Notes under the pieces: generated by a model | The model's input: the letters and a program-made list of their open reading frames with translations, nothing else | The model's database searches: none | Told to the model about the DNA's origin: nothing | Assembly: GCA_964020975.1 (NCBI GenBank) | Contig: OZ026619.1 | Coordinates: forward strand, 88,691,562 to 88,755,561 | From: Hermodice carunculata | Lineage: Eukaryota; Annelida; Polychaeta; Eunicida; Amphinomidae | Direction of reading: 5' to 3' | Length of the DNA stretch: 64,000 nt | In this document: one piece after another, positions 33,572 to 45,500 of the stretch | Numbering within the stretch: position 1 is the stretch's first letter | Layout: every line of letters starts with the position of its first letter | Position numbers and translations under genes: made by a program

Positions 33572-36500
33572 CTGATGTAAAGCATGAAAATAAACCAAAC
33601 AAGGTCAATCATGTGTCTGTAACTGCTCAAACTTGAAGGGGCACTCAATGTTTAACACAAGCAAACGTAGCCACCAGAAAGTGAGAACTCAATGCACGGC
33701 ACAGCCCTTCCCTTTGACAATAAATCAAAGCAGCTAGGATAGTTTATCCCCTAGATGGTGCCACCTGCAATTATGGTTATTTGGTGGAAGTGCAACGGTG
33801 GGTCCATCTGTTGTTAAATAAGCTGTTGACAACATGCTTCATGACTACAACATCAATGCTAAGATGAACAAAGGTTGAGCCTGGTCTACATGTAGAAGGC
33901 ACCAAGCACTCCCCATAAATTTCCCCTTTACAAATATCAATAAAACCTTGTACAAAATCTGTTACCTTCTTTGTATATTACTAGCAGATGGTATTTCAAA
34001 ATGATGAAAGTGGGATCTGTTGTGGAAAAAGTTAACAAGATCTACACTTCAATTTCTATTATATTAAATTTTGCTGAGACTTTATCCTCTTAAGAAGATC
34101 ATACATTTATATGGATGTACATTTATATTTCAAACCTGTCGTCGTATGGTTTACATGCCTGTTATCTAAGATTTCATCAATTGCCTCTGTGTACAGTATC
34201 CATGATCCATGTGGTTGATCTGACCTTATCTTAAATGGTTAACTCTTTCAGTGCCCATCATGTCTAAAGTCGATCTACTAAAGTCACAGTAGTCTGAATT
34301 ATCATTAGGATCTCAGATTCGTATTCCTTGTAAAAAGACCTTTCATTCAAGTACCAGCATGCCTCTAGTTCCAGAGAAAATATCCCAGATCAACAGCTTT
34401 TCTTGGCACCCATTGGGCGCAATACGCCCAATGCGCACCCAGAAAAACTGTTCACTCAGTCCAAAATTTGGCACTTGAGGAGTTAATATCACGGTGATGG
34501 CTTGAATCACTCTGTAGTATATGTCTACACAATTCCAATTTGAATGCGATTGATTGTCTTGCAGGTATATCACCTCAGTAGTTATCATTACTTCTGTGAC
34601 TGTTAAATGGTATCTAACTATGCACTTTGATGACTTTGTTTACTTACTGTTTTACACATATTTCCTTAAATTGTCCTTGGGACCATACATTTTTATGATA
34701 GGTTGAAGCTGATTGGGTAGAAGTCAACAGCTGCCATTAACCATGATCAATCTGGCAGATGATTAGTTAGAAGCAATCAGCTGACCTGCATCTGAAATCA
34801 GCTTGTAACCAACAGGAGGCAGCACCATACCATGCAGTCCGGAACTGCCTGGTCACTATGGGTATATTCTATGATCATTTGTATGACCGCCCAAAGACCC
34901 AAACTAGCATAAATCATGAACACTGGTGGACAGATGGACAGACGGACGGACGGACGATGGACACAAACAAATTTCATTAACTCTGCTGACTAACAAGCCA
35001 GCAGAGCTAAAAATTAGCCATGACTCAAAGATTCCAAATGCATTCACAAGGAGTCTGCCAGAATTCAGACAAATTTGTCCTCTTCACTTGCCACGCCCTT
35101 TCTACTATTTTTCAAGATCCTAAAACTGTAGTAGTAATCTCACCTTCCTCTTAAGCCTCAGGAATCTACGTCTGATGATCCAGCCTCGAGCCAGCCTCTG
35201 TATAATAACTGCTGCTTTGTATAGTAACATCTTGTCTGGTCCAGTCTTCTTGGGATGGAAATTCCTGCAATAGGAGAATACGTAATGTACAGAAATATAA
35301 TATATTTATGTTTTGACCAGCAAACCAAAATATATTAAAGGCATTTTGCTGCCATTCTGCATGTGGCTCAAAATGTTGCAAAGTGTTTCACTTGCATTTT
35401 GAATGTGTTTCCTTTGCATTTTGAGCGTTTTTCCTTTGTACATTGAAGGTGTTTGAAACACTTAGAATGATGCGACACTTTGTTGAATATATCCCACACA
35501 CTTTGAGCATTATCTCCATAGTATCCCCTAGATCACTGTTGTTTCTGATGTGCTCACCCCATTGAGCACCGACAACAGAAAGCTATAATGAGTCTAGGGG
35601 ATGCTAAGAAGACAACTTGAGCAACACATTTTAAACACTTTGCTTGTTGCAATGTGCTATGATGGCTCTATTCTCAGATCCGCACATCCGGGAATCTTAG
35701 TTTACATGCCCGTGTTACTCGGTGAATCTCCCTGAAAGCGTCTGTGGATACCCATTCAATGTATGCTAAGCGTTACCCGAAAACCAGCGCTAAAACCCCA
35801 AGTTATGATCGTCAAAATCTGTCCAATTTTTTATTCAGTAGCAGAATTTGGCAAAATGATGCTGCCTTCAGAATTATTTTGTTCATTTGCTGTCGACAAC
35901 ATGGATATAATTTTGGATAAAAATGTCTAATTTTACATGGGACTATATGCGATGTGGAACATGTTTTCACAGGGCCCGCTCATTTGCATAACAACAGCAG
36001 TCAGCTGATAAGCAGCTTATGACGCGTTGGCGGATCCGAGAATGGGATTGTTTGAAAGTTTGACATTTGAGTTTTTTAAGAGATGGGCATTCAGTATAAA
36101 TGTTTTTAAGGGTCCTCCCCATGGGGGGGCCCTTTCCGTTTTTGGGTTGTCCGTCCGGATGTGCATATTCTCGTTACTGCTGCGGTATCTACAGAGTGCC
36201 TCTGTGTATTTTGCTCAAATTTGGCAATATGCTTACCTTACCGCCGAAGATGAACTGATTAGATTTTGGTGTCACCATGATCTAATATGAGCAAATGGCA
36301 CACCCTTCAGTCAATGCTTGCGTTGAAGGTATGTCTAGTTTTTAAATGCATTAAGCTTTCAGTTTAAAAAAACTGTTTTCTTTTTTGAAATATGGTGGGT
36401 TTTTAATTTGAAAATGCATTTTCCTCCCAATGTACAGTTTCATTTATAAACGCTAGGGGTGTTCTTTAATTGCTCTGAACACACCTCACAATTTGTTTCC

Positions 36501-39500
36501 ACTTAAAAGAATTACACATTGACAACAAAAGTTGACATTCAGTCATCTGTAATATTCTCTTTACTACTTTCTTCTTCATCATATTCAACTGGCAGATTGT
36601 AATCACTAAGACCTTCAATAATTTCAATATTGGTAGCATGTTAGCCAAATAAAAATTTACTGTTTTAGGCCGACATGAATTTCAATTCTGTCCATTAAAC
36701 AATGAAACAGAATCAAAACCAATGTATGGCACATGTACAAAAATTCTCTTTCAATGAGTCACAAGGTACCTGCAAGGATCAAGAGAGCCTAATAGCTTGG
36801 ACCACATTTCCTACAAGCAACAAGGTTTGGAACATTCTATAATGCTGGCCGCAGTTTTTTTTTTGAGTCAGTGTCAACAGAGCTCTGTGCACAGTGTTTG
36901 AACTGTGTTGCACAATATTCAGGACATTCTGATGAAGTGTTGGAAACGCTTTTGAGAAAACATTTGATACACTTGAGGCAATGCAGTTGAAACACTTTTG
37001 GTTACCTTTGAAATGCTTTTGGAGAACAAAACATGTTTGAAAACAATTTTTAGGAAAATGCATCTGGGCAACAGATTGGAAACACTTTTGGAGAACAAAG
37101 TCAAAGTGTTTCCATTTCATTGTATGCATTGCTAATTTGTTGCTAACACATTCCTTTGTTTTGTGTTTGTTCACTTCAACGTGAAAATAACTGTACATCA
37201 CAGGTGAGATCACAGTGATCCCTGAACAGATCTTCTACAAGATTGATGAAATCTAAAATCTAGGTGTGTCTTTATTTAATTAAAATACAAAACAAGTGAC
37301 CAAATCCTAACTCATTATTTGAATTCAATATTGCTTTTTTTTTTTTTTTTTTAACCCTTAAAGCTGTTGACTAAGACTACTTTTTGCTTTAGACTAGGCT
37401 CGCTGGTATTTGAATAAAAGGTATCTTCATGAGGAATTTGAATCTTTTAACCATCATATGCTTAACAGTAATGAGAAAACGACTATAGCAGTGATTAGCA
37501 CTTTAAGGGTTAATTAAACCTGCTTTTCAAATATAACTTACTGATAGATATCCACATGGGGTCCTATGATATCAATATATGCATCTGCCTCTGCCTTCTT
37601 TTGGGCTTTTCTGAAATAACAAATAACAAGATACCACTCAATATACTTTCACAGATTTACACTTACACTTTATTTTTGCAATACATCCTTAAAATCTAAT
37701 TATAGTATGTTTACAATTTTCTAGTTTTCCATCTGAGTGGAAAATATATTTCTTTAAAACAAAACAATGGTAATGTAGGATCTAGATCAATGCACACAGG
37801 AAACCGTCTCATGTAACCACACTGGAGATCAAGACAAAGTGGTCACTTTTGAGGGGTCACAACATAAAGGTGCAATTACAAAGAAACATAATAGGAAGGA
37901 CTGGCTAAAGATAGTCTCAACAGACAGGAAGTCACATTACCCAGGGTTTCCCCATAGTTTTCATGGAAAAATCCACCAAATGTTGGCCTGGATTTTTCGG
38001 CACAAGATGACTTCACGAATGTTGTCTAATTCCACCACAACCTGTACTTACTCTCGGTTCTCAATCTGTGCCTTGAGGCGGCGGTGTTGCTCTCTGTCTG
38101 CCAAGTATACCTTGTATTCCCTCGCCCACTCTATGGTCGCTGGGTTTGGCGCTCGTTTGTAGATTGCCCTTTTGCGTGCCAGGTGACCTCGGTAAGTCCT
38201 GGAGAAGTCAAGGGGATCAAGCCATGCAATGTACACGTCATGCAACTGTCTCTTCGTCACACTGTTGTCCACAGATGGATACTTATGACTAGTACACAGC
38301 CCTGTACTTGTATTTGTGGTGAGTGGGTTATGATCAGGGGTCCCCTATGATCTATCATGAGTACGGATATTTTGTCACGACTAAAGCAATTATTCCCTAG
38401 TCGAAATCACAGGATATAACCAACAGAAACAGTCATTTTTCCTGATACACATTCAGTTACTATATAAAGCACCTCCAGTGATGCACTTAAGAGTGGACTA
38501 ACATTTTGTACCAATGTAAAATTCCAAAGTAAGGGAACTTATAACATCTATTTTAAGACATTTCCTGCCATACCTGATTTCTTTTCCATTTGAGGTACAT
38601 TTTGAGACTTTATCATTAAACATGATTAAATTTACTTTAACCATTTTGTCCTCATGATTACAGATATTTAACTGGGTCACTATTTCATTATGTTAACTCT
38701 TTCAGTGACAAGTTTTGGACTGAGTCAACAACTTTCCTCAGCGTGTTTTGGGCACAGAGCAAAGCTGTTGACCTGGACCATTATACTCTCTGGAACTATA
38801 GGCATGCTGGTACTTGAATGAAAGCTCCTTTCACAGGGTTTATGAATCCAGCATCCTTATTATAACTGAGAGCAGTTTGTCTCAAATAGTTCGACTTCAG
38901 TCGCAGTTGGCATTGAATGAGTTAAGCTAATGAGTTAACACTGTGGACACAAATCGTCACCACATTATCTGGGAAATTATTTTTGAATTTGGCGGAACAC
39001 GATGGCCAGCACCATAAGGTGACCAAAACTGGTAGTCTGAATACCAAGGTATATGTTTTCTTTATATGTGTGGCACACCAGTTTGATTTACATTATTTGT
39101 ATGTGTTAGTTTAGCCTGGCACCCATACATGTCATTTGGATCTGCATTTACAACTTTGAACATGAAAAACAAATTCTGGGCAGGTCAGTTTTAACAATTC
39201 AAAAAAAAAAGCAAAAAATACAATAAAGTTACTTTCAGTTTTGGTCTGAGTTTATGGCCGTAAATTGCCTCAGATATATTTTATTTCTTCTTTTTTTTCA
39301 ACTTCAAGGGGCATCGCACCTTTGCCATTTGTCCAGTTCTAATTCCTCTAACAATTTGGATTGGGTAAGGGGTCAGCCAAATTATCAATATTTACACAAG
39401 CTTACATACAGCATACATAGGCTGGATGGAGGGGGTAAGGGTCAAGATACATTTTGAAAAAAAACCAAGAGGCCTATAGGCCTAATGTTCTGCTGGCACC

Positions 39501-42500
39501 GTGGCTATGTTGCACCTACATCTTCCTTTCAAAGCTGTGAGTCCTCAAGTGGCTTCTGAACATAAAAAAGCTTATGTGATTTTAGTGGATGATTTGTCCA
39601 ACAGATGGCACTTCGCTCCACACATAATCATAGCTCATTTGTGCAATTCATGTGATGGATATTGTTGTATGTGCCGAGACAACAGTGACTGAGTCCTCAA
39701 CTTTATGTCCTCAGCGACCTTGGGAAAGAAGATCAAGGTCACCCAGATTATGTAATACAAGAGGTCCATGGGCCTGGTGCTATATTGACATTGCCACTGA
39801 TGTCCAAGCTACACCCTGCCATTAAAAAATCACCTCTTTCAACTTTACAGGCATGGTGACCTCACAAAATAGGTCAAGGTCACTGATGTTATACAACTTT
39901 CTAGAGTTGGACATGGTCTGTAATGTATATCCTACAAATTTGGTAAGTCTAATCTAATTATTTTTCCAAATATGGAATTTTGTATCTTAAAACACATTTT
40001 GGCTCATGATTTCCGTCAAATTATAGGTGACGCCAAGCACTTAAGCTCTGCAACCTTTGGTCAGCTGAGCTAAAAACTTGATTTTTTTTACTTGTAAACT
40101 AATTTGCTAACTTCCAGAAGAGATGTGCAAAAAATGAATAATAACATCTTAAATGTGACTGGTCTGGGAAGTACTCAATGTACTAATTTGAAAACAATGA
40201 TAATATTGGCCAACCCTGAACAGATAAAGAAAAAATGTCTAAAAGCCTGTCTATACATTCATGCTGACCCTGACAGTATGACTGGTTCAGGAGGGCTAGT
40301 ATGACCACATGTACATGCATTGATTAGTTCAAATCTTTCTGCTTTTTCTTTTCACACCAACTTCAATAACCTAGCTCTTATATTTTGTGACACCAACTTC
40401 AATAACCTGTTTTTTTTTGCCACACCAATTTAGATAGCTTCTTCTGTCACACCAACTCGAATACCCTGTTTCATTTTGTCACACCAACTCAAAAACATCC
40501 TGCTTCATAAAATCACAACTGACTGGTCCTAATGGGCAGATTTTTATTGGAAATGAAATTATCCCTACCTCTGTATCTCTATGGCTGCCTTTCTCTCATC
40601 CTCCTTTTTTTCCCGTTCTTCCTTCAGCAAAAACTTGTAGTTATTCCTTGCTACGTAACCACGGAAATTCCTGTAAGAAAATCACAATGATAGAGTTGCA
40701 AGTTACGTCTTTTTTTTTTAATTTGATCACTCTTAACTCTCAACTTTCTTTCCAACTTGATCTCTACTTTTCATCTGGTCTCTGTTGTGTAAACACATAT
40801 ACTTCCTGCACACACATCCATATTAGGACCATAATGGTCCCAATATTCTTTATCTCGGTTTACAACCTCAAGGGTCCTGTGATTAAACTGTCACAGACAG
40901 CACACTGGAAGTTTTTGTCAATCTATTGAGCAATCATTTATGGCATTTTCACACCATGTGAAGACAATGATTGCATACACACATGTACCTGATGTACATG
41001 GTGAATACATTCCACTTGACTGCAATACAGTTTATGCAATGCCTCGTGCAATGTACAAAATCTTAAGACACAATTCTCATAATAAACAGTGCAACATCTC
41101 ATATAATGCATAAAATCTTTATAAATACACACAATTCTCATAATAAACAGTTTCACGTTGCAATTTGTTGTGCAAAATTGACCATTTGCTCCACAAAGCT
41201 CAGTTGATGTTATTCACTTCTAATTTTATAATTTTAACTTGTTGCAAAATGGTAATAAATTGAAAAAGTGTACAATGACTGTTGCTATGGCACTGACCCT
41301 GTACTGTAGACCAACGTTTGGAATATAGTACAGCAAAACCTATCTTAAAATGTCACCCCTACGGTCTCTGAAGACAGGTGGTCTCTCGTAGGAAGTATAA
41401 ATAACATTGAAAGCACTATGCAAAACAATTTGGGTTTTCTACCACCTTAAAAAGTGACAATACGGCACTCACTTCTGAATGTCCACGGCTGCTTTGGCTT
41501 CCTTCTGTCTCTGAACTGCCTCGGCTACATCCGTCTGTCCATGAAAACAAACACACAACTTACTGACATGGCACTGGACAGGGACTCAGGTCAGTGGGCT
41601 CTATAATTGAAGCATCACATTATGAATTCTGCCCATACGTGTACCAGTGCTATTGGTTCACATTTATTTGGCAGTATTGTGTGACCATTGCATATTCCAA
41701 TTGTTCATAAAAAAGCTTTTGTTCAAGTGGAACCATGGCCCCTCTCCTGTTGGAGATCTCGCCTTTCCTACCAGGTCATGCTACAGCTGCCTGACAGGTA
41801 CCTGAAACATGCCTTTTCCAGGCAAAGACAAAAACTGTGGCCAAAGCTTTCAGCAGCTGAGTATGGAGTGTGTAAAGGTGTCTTGTATTTCCATATACAC
41901 CAACAGAAAGCAACTCTGAAGTGAAAATTTTCAAATCTGGTTACAAAATGTGAATGCTGTCCTGGAGGTAAATTTCATCAAAAGACGTGAATATTTGTGA
42001 TAGCTTTTGAAATTCATCCCAAACTTGTTGACAGTCTAACTTAATGTTTTTCAAGGACTTTAAGATATTTTTAAAGTAAACTTTATTTTGGAGTAATATT
42101 TAAAACATCAATGGGAAATGCTAAAATCTGAAATTTCAGTAACTTAAAACTCATTTGACTTATAGTGGTTTTGACAAGCTCTCTCACAACTGCAAACTTG
42201 TGTTGGTGATGTGATGAATCTGCTGAACAACATTTACATTTGCAATTGGTCCCCCTCTTGTAAGGCTACCGGTACCCAAACTGCACCAGATTTGTGGCCA
42301 TTTAAGAGGGTTGGCCTCCCTTGAGGGGGTAAATATAATGAAATTTTTTTTTTTTTTTTTTTTTTAATCAGAATGCATGTAACTACCACACATAATCTGC
42401 TTTATAATGTCCATATATTTCATGGACATCCCCCATCCGTGGGGCATCCCCACCACGGAGAATGACAGGGAGAGCATGGGCTTCCCCTATGAGAATTACA

Positions 42501-45500
42501 TCATCATCCAGATCACGTGATGTTCTCTGTTGACAGTTTACGCATGATATCTGGGCCACGGCTGGTGCGTTGATTCAACCGGCAGCCAACGTTACGCACA
42601 CCCCAAAAGGCGTAACACCACAACGTAACAATAGGTCACTAAGGCCAGTTACGTTAGGGTATAAATACTGGTGTCTGTGTCCGTTACAACCAGTCTCTGA
42701 AGAGTCCGTTTTAAGGACGAAACCAGTCAGACTGTCGTACCTGATTAAACTAGTGTACATTCAATATATTTAGGCCTCTACATAGTTATAGAGCAAACTT
42801 ATTTGTAAACCGGCACATTCGCCTCCTTAGCACTTGCCGAGTCTTTTATGTTAAGTATAATGAAAATGCCATCGCTGCTGCACAGACAAGTGGCCTTCCT
42901 AGAGGGGGTGGCATCTCTTCAGAGGGGCCTTACAAGAGCAGGACCACCGTGACACCAGAGATGAACATATTGATTTCACAGTGGCTTTATTTAACTCTCT
43001 CCCACTCAAGTCATCTACAAGTATGCAGATATTAAATTGTCCTCTGTTTTAATGTTTTTACTAAACTTTCATGTTGATGGAAAACATTTTTACTGAGAAC
43101 TGTAGACAAGATCCATCATGACGACATACCCCAAGTCAAGCTCTTTCCTTGGCACAGTCAATACACCCAACCCAAGTCAAGGAAAGTTATTGACTCAGCC
43201 TTACTCTAGCCAGGAAACTTTAAGGGCTAAATGTTCTCCTACTTTAAATATGAAGACTAACAAATAAGAAATATGCTTTTGTATGGGTATTTAACAAAAC
43301 ACTAGGACCTGTTTTGATTTTGACTTCATTTTTCCAACAAGAGTACATTTGTTAGATATTTTTAAACAATCTGTTATTACAACAAGATAAGTGTTAAGTA
43401 TTGAGTGACTTTAAGAGACTGTATTGCATGAGTGTACTGGACAGTAAATGCTCCCATATTATCAAGAGTAATTATTGGTGCCTCATGCTTGGGAACCAGA
43501 CTATTTCTGTCCTTGCAAGTGTGGGGACCAGAGTAATAAGTTTTTGGGAGGAAACATATGGGCTTTGCAGGTAGCCATAGTAAGGAGCTATGCCAAGCTT
43601 AAAAGGTCCTATTTGACATAGTTTTGGTGAAATGCCCCGGAGACCATTCTCAGACCTTTAACAAACATCACCAATTAACTAACGAAGGGGAATAATTAGC
43701 CACATAAAACCATCAAAAGGCCTATCTAGCAGGTATTACAAGCCATAAAAATTTCAGATTGTCAAGTGTAATAGTTTTTGAGAAATGGCCCGGAAACGAT
43801 GCCTGGATGGAGGAACGGTCAACATTACCATATCTCCCTCTCACGCCCACCCGCACCAGCACTACCACTTTGTGGGTGGGAGATAATAAGTACAAAACAC
43901 AGAAAAATAATTGTACATGAATGAAACAGTTCCATGACTTTATGCATTGAGGAGGAGACCCTACAAACGGCATCATGTCTTCATCTGAAAAAAAATATCC
44001 AGTGATATTTCCACAGTATTTTGAAGTATGTAGATTATAGATGTTAACAATGGGCAAGGAGGTTGTCGTAAAGTGGAACGGATAGCTGGATAACAATAAA
44101 ACAAGGTCAGCAGATAAAGTCAGCTGACTAGTTTGCCTCCTGGATGGAGACAGATTTTACCTGGGCTGGCACTGCAATCATTTTATCACTTGCCATAGGA
44201 TGCATATTTTAATCCAATGCATACTATTAGTATGATGAGCTGTGTACGTTACTCACAGGGTCATTGACCTCCAGGTAGTGTGCAATAGGACGTCCAATTT
44301 TTGTCAGATTGTTCCTGTTTATGGTCTCTGTTCCTCTGATGTCATCACTGGACCCACTGGTGCCTGTGATATCGGAGCTGCGCGTGGAGACAATCTGGTC
44401 TGTGGGGGTGTTGGGAGGTGGGTACCTGGGCTGCCGTACCTTCTTCACATCTGCCTGACTCTCTTCTAAAGACACATCGGTCAGCGAATCTGTCAATCAA
44501 AATTTTATTTTCACCATCCACGTTTCAAGACTCATAACCATTAACTTTAACTCATTCCACCCTAATGACGCTTTTTCACGCTAATATCTAAATGTCGTCT
44601 GCTCATTGTATTTTACTAATTTAGGGATTATTTTTCAAAATTGTTGATGAAACTTGCATTGAAACTTGGAAGATCATTCCAAATTACATGCCCATGGCCA
44701 ACAGTTTTTCTTGCCTCGCTCCGGTCGCATTGCGCCCATAGCACACCAAAGAAAGCTGTTGACTCGGTCTTCTATCAGGGTGGAATGAGTTAAGTGAAAA
44801 GTTGACAAATCTACAAGGTGCTACATTTACCATTTTAGGGAGGAAAAAGTATGGTGTTGTTAAACATGTTCTAGTAAACAGAACCCTGCCCCCGACATAT
44901 TCAAATGCATGCATTTTGAGACAAACATTAGTTTTGAGAGAGCTATACATGGAAAGCTTGATAGTCCCAGAATTTCTCAATATTGTGTGCATAACATTTT
45001 CTTGATGGCTACATTATAACAGCTGTGTCTTCAAATTTTGACCACCAGCAGTATTGACTGGCACAATAGCAGCAGGACACATGATTGTGCATCAAATGTG
45101 TGGAAGAAAATGAGTGCAAAATGTGCTGGTTTGTCCGGTGTTGAAATGTATCTCCTGTTTATTTGAGCAAAATGTTTCAAGCCAAATAGTTGAAGTTCCT
45201 CTTAATTAGAAATTTAATTTGGTTGACTTCTATTGGTGTATAACAATTAATGATATTAACTCATATCCTTATAATGTATTACTTACCAGTCAAATCTTCC
45301 TTTTCCTTATATTATCTTTCCAGATGCTTCATCTGAATTTTGGCTGGTTTTGGACAATCTGTCCCATGAAAATCTGTTTTTTATTTCTTTCATTCTTTAT
45401 AAAATATCTCATCCATGGAAACCAGAAGTGTGCATATACTCCTTGTCAATGTCTATTGACCAGTATATCAACCATGTTAATAATAGAAAAGTCCTTCAAA

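Larger units (their letters stand above)
42344..42855 (+). mobile_element. 512-bp retroelement-like insertion carrying a hammerhead ribozyme
   Basis: Flanked by TATAATGAAA at 42334-42343 and 42856-42865. It starts with a run of about 21 T, then holds hairpins (GTCCAT...ATGGAC; CCGTGGGG...CCCCACCACGG), a TATAAATA box at 42660-42667 and a hammerhead at 42691-42734. No coding region. The TATA box followed by a ribozyme resembles the 3' region of the Penelope-like element at 2888-5483 and also the promoter/ribozyme units of animal retrozymes. Which of these it is cannot be decided. The T-run could be the poly(A) tail of a copy integrated in the reverse direction. Confidence 0.65.
42246..42953. 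mobile_element. CCCCCTCTTGTAAGG-type MITE split by a ribozyme-bearing insertion
   Basis: The left half (from TTGGTCCCCCTCTTGTAAGG) and right half (to CCTTACAAGAGCAGGACCAC) are inverted matches belonging to the family of 51581 and 6060. The insert 42344-42855 lies between them, bounded by a 10-bp duplication. Confidence 0.7.

Noticed and set aside
36779-37213. 144-codon minus-strand open frame
   Set aside because: It translates a degenerate repeat array, has low complexity (many Phe, Lys, Gln, Ser) and lacks splice or family support.
42344-42855. Reading the ribozyme insertion as a solo LTR
   Set aside because: No convincing TG...CA boundaries or 4-6 bp duplication was found. The 10-bp duplication and T-run fit another retroposition mechanism better.
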